Below the pieces are notes generated by a model. It had not been told where the DNA came from. It was given only the letters and a program-made list of their open reading frames with translations, and ran no database searches. Positions 25,427 to 35,485 of a stretch of 64,000 bases of DNA are shown here, piece by piece. Source of the DNA: SIG78 sp036677805 (lineage in GTDB: Bacteria; Verrucomicrobiota; Lentisphaeria; Victivallales; Victivallaceae). A program made the translations under genes and the position numbers. The stretch lies in NCBI GenBank assembly GCA_036677805.1, contig JAVBVS010000008.1, positions 37,399 through 101,398 on the forward strand, in the 5' to 3' direction. How positions within the stretch are numbered: position 1 is the first letter of the stretch; each line of letters begins with the position of its first letter.

Positions 25427-27823
25427 CTAGATAAAGAGCGTGGTTCCGGCCTGGCGCGCCAGCGCGGCGAAGCTGGCGACTCCGGCCACGTCATCGACCG
25501 CGATCAGTTCTTCGCGCTGCAGCCCCATCACGTTCATCGCCATTTCGCAGGCGATGAAACGGATGCCGAGTTCGCGGGCCTGCCGGAGCAGTTCTTCCAG
25601 CGTCGGCACGTTTTCGCGCGCCATCACCTGCTTCATCATGGCGGTGCCCATGCCGGCCATATTCATTTTGGACAGGGCGAGTTTTTTCGTGCCCCTGGGC
25701 AGCATCATGCCGAACATCCGGCTGATCGGCGACTTCTTCACCGCCGGGGCCGGGTTCCGGCGCAACACGCTCAAGCCCCAGAAGGTGAAGAAAATCGACA
25801 CCTTGCTGCCGGCCGCGGCCATGCCGCAGGCGACGATCAGGGCCGCCAGCGCCTTGTCGAGATCGTTGCTGAAGAGGATGATCGCGGCATCGTTGCTCTG
25901 CGACGGGGCCGCGGTGCGGCTGTTCTGGTCCGCGCTCTTGCGGATGATTGCTTCCATTTCATCGCCTTTCATGGTCATGTCGACCAATTCATGACCGCAG
26001 TTCCTGGCCCAGTTGCTCAAATCGGAGGAAAAGCCGGCTGCGGCGCGGATTTTCAATTCCGCTCCCGGCTCCATGGCATCGATTTCCTGCTTGAGCCGGA
26101 CCACCGGCCCCGGGCAGGAGAGGGCGCGGACATCAAGCGTCCGGCAATCGTCCGTCCGGGCGGGGCGAAACGCGGCGGGGCTGCCCGAAGCCGCGGCAGT
26201 CGGCGCCCGGAGCGGCTGAAACGCCTGCCAGGTCAGGAATCCGCCCGACAGATTGACGCAGTCGAATCCTTTCTGCCGGAGGATGGATTCGGCCACATAA
26301 CCCCGCATTCCGACCCGGCAGAACGCGGCGATTTTGCGGCCCCGGTCCAATTCGCCGAGGCGGTTGCGCAATTCCCCCAGCGGGATGTTGACCGCACCGG
26401 GGATGGTGCCGGCGGCGAATTCCTCGGGTTCGCGCACGTCGAGCAGCAGCGCGTCCTCCGGCAAGGCGTCGGCATAAACCGGAACGGTCCGTCGGTTCAG
26501 GATATTTTCGGCGATCATGCCGAGAAAATTGACCGGGTCTTTGGCCGAATTGTAGGGCGGCGCATAGGCCAGTTCGAGTTCCGCAAGTTCGGGCGCGGTT
26601 TTGCCGCAACGCATGGCCACGGCAATCACGTCGATGCGTTTGTCGGCGCTTTTGCCGACGGCCTGGGCGCCGAGGATTTTGCCGTCCGGGGCGAACAACA
26701 GTTTCATATGCAGCAGGCTGCCGCCGGGGTAATAGGAGGCGTTGCTGCCCGGATGGGTGTAGATTTTGCGGTAATCGACATGCAGCTGCTGCAACCGCCG
26801 CTCAGTCAGTCCGACCGCGGCCGCGGCCAGCCGGCCGACCTTGATCACAGTGGCGCCGTAGGTTCCGGCGTAGGCCGAATCGCCGCCGGCGATATTGTCG
26901 GCTACGATCCGGCCCTGCTTGTTGGCAGGGCCCGCCAGCGGCACCGCCGTCGGCATGCCGGTGACCGGATCGATCACCTCAATGACGTCGCCCGCGGCGA
27001 AAATGTCGGGATCGGAAGTGCGCAGGTTGCGGTCGACGACAATATGACCGAGGGGGCCCAGCTGCAAACCGGCATTTCGGGCGAGTTCGCTGTTGGGCCG
27101 GACGCCGACGCACATCATCACCAGATCGGCGGGAATTCTGCCGCCGTCATCGAGGATCACGACATGGCCGTCGGTCCGGTCGAAGGCCGTCACCTTGCAG
27201 CCGAGCCGGATGGTAATGCCGTCATCCATCAATTCGTAGGCCAGATAGGAGCTCATCTCCGGGTCGATGGTCGGCAGCACCTGGGACGCCAGCTCGACAA
27301 TGGTGACTTCCAGTCCGCGCTGGCGGAGATTTTCCGCGACTTCGAGGCCGATGAATCCCGCCCCGACCACTACCGCCGTCCGGGCCCCGGAATCAATCTG
27401 CGCCATGACCTTGTCCATATCCGGAATGGTCCAGAAGGGGAAAATGCGGCCGGAATCGCTTCCCGGCAGCGCCGGCAGCACCGGCTGCGAACCGGTCGCC
27501 AGCAGCAGTTTGTCATAACGTTCGACGTAGGTTTCTCCGCCGTGACGGACGGTCACGGTTCGAGCGGCCGGATCGACGGCGACCGCTTCGCTGTCCACGC
27601 GGACGTCGACCCGGAACCGGTCGGCGAAGCGACGGGCGGGCATCACCAGCAAGGTACTGCGTTCCGGGATCATGCCGCCCAAATGATAGGGCAGGCCACA
27701 GTTGGCATAGGAGATGTACGGCCCCCGCTCCAGCAGGATGATTTCCGCCTCTTCGTCCAGACGGCGCAGCCGTGCCGCGGCGCTGGCTCCGGCGGCTACG
27801 CCGCCGACAATCACAACTTTCAC
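25427..27823 (-). CDS. CoA-disulfide reductase fused to rhodanese, TusA and DsrE domains
   Basis: 798 residues in four modules. Residues 1-about 445 form an FAD/NAD(P)H pyridine-nucleotide oxidoreductase with GGVAAGASAAARLRR and the redox cysteine Cys42 in ISYANCGLPYH, typical of CoADR/NADH:polysulfide reductases. About 450-540 is a rhodanese with IAAFCRVGMRG. About 565-640 is a TusA/SirA module with LSCPGPVVRLKQ. About 650-798 is a DsrE/DsrE2-like module with SIFFTFWGLS. The chain reads as a sulfur relay: reduce per- or polysulfide, pass sulfur from Cys to Cys. It is the second gene of the operon, after a membrane thioredoxin. Confidence 0.92.
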   Translation of the reverse strand: MKVVIVGGVAAGASAAARLRRLDEEAEIILLERGPYISYANCGLPYHLGGMIPERSTLLVMPARRFADRFRVDVRVDSEAVAVDPAARTVTVRHGGETYVERYDKLLLATGSQPVLPALPGSDSGRIFPFWTIPDMDKVMAQIDSGARTAVVVGAGFIGLEVAENLRQRGLEVTIVELASQVLPTIDPEMSSYLAYELMDDGITIRLGCKVTAFDRTDGHVVILDDGGRIPADLVMMCVGVRPNSELARNAGLQLGPLGHIVVDRNLRTSDPDIFAAGDVIEVIDPVTGMPTAVPLAGPANKQGRIVADNIAGGDSAYAGTYGATVIKVGRLAAAAVGLTERRLQQLHVDYRKIYTHPGSNASYYPGGSLLHMKLLFAPDGKILGAQAVGKSADKRIDVIAVAMRCGKTAPELAELELAYAPPYNSAKDPVNFLGMIAENILNRRTVPVYADALPEDALLLDVREPEEFAAGTIPGAVNIPLGELRNRLGELDRGRKIAAFCRVGMRGYVAESILRQKGFDCVNLSGGFLTWQAFQPLRAPTAAASGSPAAFRPARTDDCRTLDVRALSCPGPVVRLKQEIDAMEPGAELKIRAAAGFSSDLSNWARNCGHELVDMTMKGDEMEAIIRKSADQNSRTAAPSQSNDAAIILFSNDLDKALAALIVACGMAAAGSKVSIFFTFWGLSVLRRNPAPAVKKSPISRMFGMMLPRGTKKLALSKMNMAGMGTAMMKQVMARENVPTLEELLRQARELGIRFIACEMAMNVMGLQREELIAVDDVAGVASFAALARQAGTTLFI

Positions 27824-27838
27824 GATGTGCTCTCCTTG

Positions 27839-28273
27839 CTATTCCGTTTTCGCCAGGTTCAGAAGATTTTCCCTGTTTTGGACCCCGCCGGCGCGCCGAA
27901 GTTCCCTGCCGTCCTTGAAAACGATCCAGGTCGGGACGCCGCGGACTTCAAATTTCCGGGCCAGATCGGCGGCTTCGTCGACGTTGACTTTGGCGATTCT
28001 GACTCCGGCCGGCAGGACTGCAATCGTTTCTTCGATGATCGGCATCTGCATCCGGCAGGGACCGCACCACGGCGCCCAGAAATCCACCAGCGTCACGCCG
28101 GAGGCGATCGCGGCGTCGAAATCGGCGGCGGTCAGGTTCTGCACTCCGGCGATTTCCCGCGGCGGCGGAGCGGTGCGCGTCTGGAGCAACTTGTAGGCGG
28201 CCCAAATCACGACGATCGCGGCCAAAGCCACATACCAATACTTGACAAAGGGACAGACGGTGCAATTTTCCAT
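27839..28273 (-). CDS. Membrane-anchored thioredoxin
   Basis: 144 residues. A short cytoplasmic or periplasmic tip with an extra CxxC (MENCTVC, Cys4 and Cys7) precedes one membrane helix (about residues 12-30). A complete thioredoxin fold follows with DFWAPWCGPCRM (Cys70, Cys73) and the cis-Pro in RGVPTW. It probably reduces protein disulfides or persulfides at the membrane. First gene of the sulfur operon, with AAGGAGG before the ATG. The N-terminal CxxC is unusual for the family and could exchange electrons across the bilayer or bind metal; that is speculation. Confidence 0.88.
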   Translation of the reverse strand: MENCTVCPFVKYWYVALAAIVVIWAAYKLLQTRTAPPPREIAGVQNLTAADFDAAIASGVTLVDFWAPWCGPCRMQMPIIEETIAVLPAGVRIAKVNVDEAADLARKFEVRGVPTWIVFKDGRELRRAGGVQNRENLLNLAKTE

Positions 28274-28297
28274 GATGGACCTCCTTGAGTTATTATT

Positions 28298-28325
28298 AAT
28301 ATATCATGATTTATTGATATGTCAA
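28298..28325 (-). promoter_or_regulatory. Promoter of the sulfur/RND operon with a candidate ArsR operator
   Basis: On the minus strand TTGACA (28320-28325), 16 bp, TATATT (28298-28303). Inside the spacer lies an inverted repeat of ATATCA and TGATAT (28301-28306 and 28315-28320), which overlaps both boxes. ArsR-family operators are commonly AT-rich palindromes of this size. Confidence 0.7.
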
Positions 28326-28458
28326 GGTGTGAGAGTCGGATTTCAGGAAAAATTCTGAATTCCGGCAAGCCGGATGCGAAATTTGCTCCTGAGCGACAAA
28401 ACGGCTTCCGGCGCGCGGGAAATTCATGATAAATTCATCGCGGGAAAAACATTCGCAG

Positions 28459-28487
28459 TGGAAAAAGCGTCCAAATGGATGTATTAT
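28459..28487 (+). promoter_or_regulatory. Putative promoter of the two-component genes
   Basis: TGGAAA (28459-28464), 17 bp, TATTAT (28482-28487). It implies a leader of about 125 nt before the start codon at 28621. The remaining bases from 28326 to 28458 show nothing recognisable. Confidence 0.4.
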
Positions 28488-28620
28488 TATGGCAGGGTTC
28501 CGTTCACGGCATCCCGGAAGCGGGAAAAAGCGGCAGAGCGGAGCGGCAGGGCGGAATTCTTCGAAGGTTGGGAGAATTCGGCCCCGATCGTATCGGCAAC
28601 CGGAGCGACGGCTCAGATTT

Positions 28621-29289
28621 ATGAAGATACTGGTAATCGAAGACGATAAAAAGACAGCGGATTTTCTGTTGAAGGCGCTCAAGGAAGCCGGATACACCAC
28701 GATCTACGCCGCCGACGGCATGACCGGGCTGAATCTGGCGCATACCGAGTCCTTCGATCTCGGCATCATCGACATCATGCTGCCGCTGGTCGACGGCTTC
28801 ACCGTGATCGAGAAAATCCGCGAGGCCAGAATCAATGCGCCGCTGATCATCCTCAGCGCCAAGAATTCGCTGGAGGACAAGGTGCGCGGACTCCATGCCG
28901 GCGGCGATCTTTATCTGGCCAAGCCGTTCTCCATCACCGAACTTCTGGCCAACATCCAGGCGCAGCTGCGCCGTTCGTCGCGCAGCAGCGAGCCGACCGT
29001 GCTGGCGGTAGCCGACCTGAGCGTCGATCTGCTGACCCGCAAAGTGACCCGCGCCGGGCGGCGCATCGACTTGCCGCCCCGGGAGTACGACCTGCTGGAA
29101 TATCTGGTGCGCAACACCGGGCGCGTGGTCACCAAAAGCATGATCATGGAGCATGTCTGGGAATACAACTTCGACCCGCAGACCAATATCGTGGAAACGC
29201 GCATGTATAAATTGCGGGAAAAGATCGACCGGTCGTTCGACCGGGAACTCATCCACACGGTACGCGGCATCGGCTATGTTCTGGAATAA
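28621..29289 (+). CDS. OmpR/PhoB-family response regulator
   Basis: 222 residues. The receiver domain has the acidic pair (IEDD), the phosphorylated Asp in LGIIDIMLPLVDG, Ser/Thr in ILSAKN and the invariant Lys in YLAKPF; the usual GADDYL is GGDLYL here. The winged-helix output domain follows (DLPPREYDLLEYLVRNTGRVVTKSMI, then VETRMYKLREKI). I start at ATG 28621, where the receiver begins. Its ribosome site is weak (GGAG 15 bases upstream), but an upstream start at 28426 would add 65 residues of Arg-rich nonsense. The kinase gene overlaps its end by 14 bp. It is closest in layout to CusR/CopR-type regulators. Confidence 0.92.
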   Translation: MKILVIEDDKKTADFLLKALKEAGYTTIYAADGMTGLNLAHTESFDLGIIDIMLPLVDGFTVIEKIREARINAPLIILSAKNSLEDKVRGLHAGGDLYLAKPFSITELLANIQAQLRRSSRSSEPTVLAVADLSVDLLTRKVTRAGRRIDLPPREYDLLEYLVRNTGRVVTKSMIMEHVWEYNFDPQTNIVETRMYKLREKIDRSFDRELIHTVRGIGYVLE

Positions 29290-30994
29290 GGGCAATCACC
29301 GGCGCATCACTCTCAAGACCCGGATGGCGTTGAGCTACGCATTGCTTTTTTTCATTTCCTGCGCCATTATTTTCTGTCTGATGGTCTATCTGATTTCCCG
29401 CATGTTGAACCGGGCGGACGATGCCAGCACCCGGCTGATCGCCACGGAAATCGAAATCATCTACATTCTGGGGCCGCGATTCGACCGTTTCGGCGAAATT
29501 CTTCCCGGTTCGGAATATCCGGCGGCGGACAGGGTCGTGCTCGAACGGAGATTTCCGGGCATTGAAGTCTGCTATATCTATCGGTCGATGCTGCATGACC
29601 TGCCGGATGACGCCCAGTCCCGCAGAATCTACAATACGGCCTTCGCCGCCTGGCGCGGCGCTTTTTACGAAATGCGGGTTCAGGACGGGAGTCTGGTTTA
29701 TTCCAGAAAGATCAACGTCGCCAATCACATGGCCCGGCTGCGCCGTTATTTCATGCAGCAGCTTTACGCCCGCGGGCAGGAAAACTGCTATCTCGGAATC
29801 TTCAACGCCGACGGTTCGCCGTTCCTGACCACGGACATGCTCAACGAATGGACCGAAAAGGCGGCGAAAGCCGGCGATGCGGATGCGTCCGATGCCTCGG
29901 ATGACGTCTCGGTCCAGCCGGCTCCGGAAGCGGCCGAGCCGGAGTTTTACTGCGTTGATTTCACCTTGCCGGACGGCCGGACGCTGCGGGTCGGGCGGAG
30001 CGCGAAAGCGCTGGAACGGCTGCGGACGCAATACACCCTCGGCTTTTTCGGGTTGCTGACGATCGTGACGGCGGCGGGCATTTGCGTCGGCTGGCTGATT
30101 TCGCTGCGCTTCATCCGGGGCATCCGGCGGACGACGTTGGCCATGAACCGGATATCGTCCGGCGACTACAGCTACCGCATCGCCGACGCGGCCGACGGCG
30201 ACCGCGAAATCCGCGAACTGATGGAGACATTCAATGCCATGAACGCCCGGACCGAGGCGCTGCTGCGGGAACTCAAGGTGATCTCCGATGATGTGGCTCA
30301 TGATTTGCGGACGCCGCTGACCCGGATTTCGGGGACTGTCGAACTGCTGCTGCGCGACCGGGGGCTGAACGAGCATATCCGTACCGCCTGTGCTTCGGTG
30401 GCCGAAGAGATTGCGCGGATGCGCCAGCTGATCGATCTGATGATGGATATCACCCGGACCAATTCCAATCCGGAGGAAATCCGCAAAACCGAGGTCGATC
30501 TCGGCGAAATGCTGCGGGATTTCTGCGAGATCATGCAGCCGGTGATTGAAGAGAAACATCTGGAGCTGCGGCTGGAACTGGCGGAAGGCCCCTTGTGGAT
30601 CATGGCGGACAAGACCAAACTCCAGCGGGTGGTGTCGAATCTGCTCGAAAATGCACTGAAATTCACCGAGCGGGGCTGGATCAAGGTGACTGCGAAGCAG
30701 GTTCCGGGCGCGATCGAAATGCAGATCGCCGACAGCGGCTGCGGCATCAGTGAAAGCGATCAGCCGCGGGTTTTCGAACGCTTCTTCCGGTGCGACGCCA
30801 GCCGCAATCTCCAGGGCAACGGTCTCGGGCTGGCGCTGGTTCAGGCGGTGGCCAAGGCGCATGGCTGGCGGATTGCGCTCGACAGCGTACCCGGCGAGGG
30901 AACCTGCTTCACAATATCGATTCCGGAGCCGGAGAAGCGGATCGCGGGGACACCGGAAACCCCGATCCGAAATGAAGCGCTTACCAGGCCATAA
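29276..30994 (+). CDS. Sensor histidine kinase (HAMP-HisKA-HATPase)
   Basis: 572 residues. The first membrane helix is at about 17-40 and is followed by a periplasmic sensor region of about 190 residues. This contains an acidic Asp/Ala-rich patch (DADASDASDD) that may be a flexible linker. A second helix comes at about 250-270, then a HAMP segment, the HisKA box with the phospho-acceptor in DDVAHDLRTPLTRISG, and a HATPase with N, G1 and G2 boxes (VVSNLLENALKFT, IADSGCGISE, GNGLGLAL). It overlaps the response regulator gene by 14 bp. The periplasmic ligand is unknown; nearby targets could be the GT2 gene or the sulfur operon. Confidence 0.92.
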   Translation: MFWNKGNHRRITLKTRMALSYALLFFISCAIIFCLMVYLISRMLNRADDASTRLIATEIEIIYILGPRFDRFGEILPGSEYPAADRVVLERRFPGIEVCYIYRSMLHDLPDDAQSRRIYNTAFAAWRGAFYEMRVQDGSLVYSRKINVANHMARLRRYFMQQLYARGQENCYLGIFNADGSPFLTTDMLNEWTEKAAKAGDADASDASDDVSVQPAPEAAEPEFYCVDFTLPDGRTLRVGRSAKALERLRTQYTLGFFGLLTIVTAAGICVGWLISLRFIRGIRRTTLAMNRISSGDYSYRIADAADGDREIRELMETFNAMNARTEALLRELKVISDDVAHDLRTPLTRISGTVELLLRDRGLNEHIRTACASVAEEIARMRQLIDLMMDITRTNSNPEEIRKTEVDLGEMLRDFCEIMQPVIEEKHLELRLELAEGPLWIMADKTKLQRVVSNLLENALKFTERGWIKVTAKQVPGAIEMQIADSGCGISESDQPRVFERFFRCDASRNLQGNGLGLALVQAVAKAHGWRIALDSVPGEGTCFTISIPEPEKRIAGTPETPIRNEALTRP

Positions 30995-31080
30995 ACCCCA
31001 ATGTGCCGATGGGCTGTTGGGCGCCTGGTCACGGCGTTCCAGGGCCTGGTCGATGGCCGTCAGGCGGAATGAAATCGAAA

Positions 31081-31119
31081 AAAAAGCCTGAAAATACGAT
31101 CGGTATTTTCAGGCTTTTG
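31081..31119 (-). terminator. Bidirectional intrinsic terminator between kinase and glycosyltransferase genes
   Basis: AAGCCTGAAAATAC (31084-31097) pairs with 31103-31116 around the loop GATCG. The minus-strand side is followed by eight T residues, so it chiefly ends the glycosyltransferase transcript. The plus side has a shorter T-run. Confidence 0.88.
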
Positions 31120-31138
31120 CTTGAGTCTGGAATTCGGA

Positions 31139-32584
31139 TTAACGCTGTCCGACCGCGTAAATGCCCTTCTGACGGCGGCTCTTCGGATATTTTCCGGCCG
31201 CACCGGCCGTTGCGGGGCCGCCCGCCACCGCCGGTTGGACCGCCCGGGCATGCCGCCGCTGCGGCAGATCGCGGGTCAGCCACTGGCTGTTGCGGACGGT
31301 AAGGAACGAGTAGAGATAGAGCCACGACAGCGCGAAAACGGCGTACACCGAAAAAGCCAGCGCCCAGACCGATTGCAGGAACGAAACCCGCCGGGCATAG
31401 ATCAACGCCGGAATCATCGCGCCCACCAGCCCGTAGACGATGCCGAAGCAGAAGCTCAGGAACATGCCCTCCGCGCCCAGCAGCAGCAGCAGGACGAACA
31501 GCGGCAGGCACAGCGCCGGCAGCACCGTATTCATGATCTGAATTGCCAGATGGATCTGCAGGCCGATGCGTTCCTGGTCGACCGGCGCCATCCGGTGGAG
31601 GATGACATGCTTGAGCATGATCCAGTTTTCGCGGATATCACTGCGCGTCCACCGGATCAGCATCCGGCAGAACTTACCGTAAGTATACGGGATGCAGGTC
31701 CAGGCGATCGCGTTGCTCTGGAAAACCACCTTGTATCCGTGCTGAAGGATCATGGTCGCGATGGCGCGGTCTTCGCCGATCTTGGCCGGGGTTCCCATGA
31801 AAGTCTGATTCAGCCATTCGGTCAGGAACGGCATCACCGCGCTTTTGCGGTAGGCGCTCAGGGCGCCCGGGGTGCACATCACGAAGCCGATCACGCTCTG
31901 CGCCGAACGGATGATCTCGAACCCGAACATGAACCCGACGTCCATCATCTTCGGCAGGAAGCCGTCGCCGAGATTCTTGATCCGGATATTGCCGGCGACG
32001 CCGGCGACATGCTGATCGGCGAAGGCCGAAACGATGTTGCGCAAGCCTTCGCGGTTCACGATGGAGTCGCTGTCCACGGTGACCACGATATCGAATTTCG
32101 CCATCAGAATGCCCTGATAGAGCGCGTGCTTCTTGCCCTGGTTGCGGGGCAGATCGACGGCGATGATTTTGCCCGCGGCGTCGGTGGCGGCGCGGCGGAT
32201 CCAGTCGCCGGTGTCGTCCTGGGAACCGTCGTTGATGGCGATGATCTCCAACTTTTCCATCGGATAATCGGAGTTCAGCAAACTGTAGAGCGTTTCCGCA
32301 ACATGCTTGCCTTCATTATAGGCCGGGACGATGACCGTACAGCCCGGGAGCCGGTCGTTGGACAGCGCCGGAGCCGGCTTGTAGCAGAACGCATACGCCA
32401 CGACATAGAGCATGTACAGCAGGATCAGGAACGACACGGTGAGGAAGCCCCAGGCCATGCCGGGATAGACGTTGCTGAGGAACTGGGCGTCGTCACCCAG
32501 CAGCGGTGCGGCCAGGATCACCGCGGAGAAGAGGACCCACAACAGAATTGCGGTCAACGAGTCTTTCGAAATATGTGCTTTCAT
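31139..32584 (-). CDS. Membrane-bound processive family 2 glycosyltransferase
   Basis: 481 residues. Two N-terminal membrane helices (about 12-30 and 45-68) precede a GT-A domain with VIVPAYNEGKHV, the substrate-binding INDGSQDDT, the metal-binding VTVDSDS, and the acceptor-side motifs IGEDRAIATMI and LIRWTRSD. Three or more C-terminal helices follow. The order matches hyaluronan/chitin/N-acetylglucosamine polymer synthases, where the R/QxxRW motif marks processive enzymes. It probably makes and extrudes an exopolysaccharide. The C-terminal 50 residues are Ala/Arg-rich and unlike the family. The gene stands alone; a palindrome overlaps its promoter region. Confidence 0.85.
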   Translation of the reverse strand: MKAHISKDSLTAILLWVLFSAVILAAPLLGDDAQFLSNVYPGMAWGFLTVSFLILLYMLYVVAYAFCYKPAPALSNDRLPGCTVIVPAYNEGKHVAETLYSLLNSDYPMEKLEIIAINDGSQDDTGDWIRRAATDAAGKIIAVDLPRNQGKKHALYQGILMAKFDIVVTVDSDSIVNREGLRNIVSAFADQHVAGVAGNIRIKNLGDGFLPKMMDVGFMFGFEIIRSAQSVIGFVMCTPGALSAYRKSAVMPFLTEWLNQTFMGTPAKIGEDRAIATMILQHGYKVVFQSNAIAWTCIPYTYGKFCRMLIRWTRSDIRENWIMLKHVILHRMAPVDQERIGLQIHLAIQIMNTVLPALCLPLFVLLLLLGAEGMFLSFCFGIVYGLVGAMIPALIYARRVSFLQSVWALAFSVYAVFALSWLYLYSFLTVRNSQWLTRDLPQRRHARAVQPAVAGGPATAGAAGKYPKSRRQKGIYAVGQR

Positions 32585-32646
32585 ACGATCTCCGAATGCG
32601 TAAAGTTCCAGACGCGTAAAGTACAGAAATGTTTATTCGCGGCTAT

Positions 32647-32670
32647 AATATAGTCCGGCAATATTACCGG
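32647..32670 (-). promoter_or_regulatory. -10 box and palindrome upstream of the glycosyltransferase gene
   Basis: Minus-strand TATATT (32647-32652) has no good -35 box. In its place sits the near-perfect palindrome CCGGCAATATTACCGG (32655-32670), with direct copies of ATAGTC(C)GGA flanking it. This is compatible with an activator site. Confidence 0.4.
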
Positions 32671-32742
32671 AAGATAGTCGGAAAATACACTTTTTGGTTA
32701 TCTTGCGGAATCCGAGGGGCAGCGCCGCCGCCGGGCGCGGCG

Positions 32743-35160
<2,418 letters not shown>

Positions 35161-35194
35161 GGTCAAAACAATCCTCAAATCTATGGAATAAGAG

Positions 35195-35222
35195 AATATA
35201 ACACTTCCCGCCGCGATTGCCA
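35195..35222 (-). promoter_or_regulatory. Putative recQ promoter
   Basis: On the minus strand TGGCAA (35217-35222), 16 bp, TATATT (35195-35200), giving a start near 35188 and a leader of about 25 nt. Confidence 0.5.
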
Positions 35223-35434
35223 GCCGCCGCCCGGAAAAATCCGCGAAAACGGCAACGGCGTCGGGCTGGAAACCTTGGATCGATATTTCCGCGCCGAAGT
35301 CGTGCCGGAATATCGGTCCGGACGGCCATCTCCCCTTCGCGCCGGAAGGTCCGCGGTTCAAAAAAAATGAAAAAAAACAGGGTAAAGTCGGGTTTGACGG
35401 TTGCAAAAACAACAAGCCGGACTTACTTTATCGA

Positions 35435-35443
35435 TGATATATT
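35435..35443 (+). promoter_or_regulatory. Extended -10 element of the C10-protease gene
   Basis: TGATATATT (35435-35443) forms an extended -10 box. No convincing -35 box is seen. The start codon at 35486 follows GAGAGGGG. The stretch 35223-35434 holds no other feature I can support. Confidence 0.4.
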
Positions 35444-35485
35444 ACTGACAAATCGCGCTGGGATAGATACAGAGAGGGGAAATTC

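Noticed and set aside
22469..28288. A 1939-codon open frame on the plus strand
   Set aside because: It lies opposite the RND, CoADR and thioredoxin genes, is rich in Arg, His, Gln and Asp, and has no domain. It results from codon bias of the minus-strand genes.
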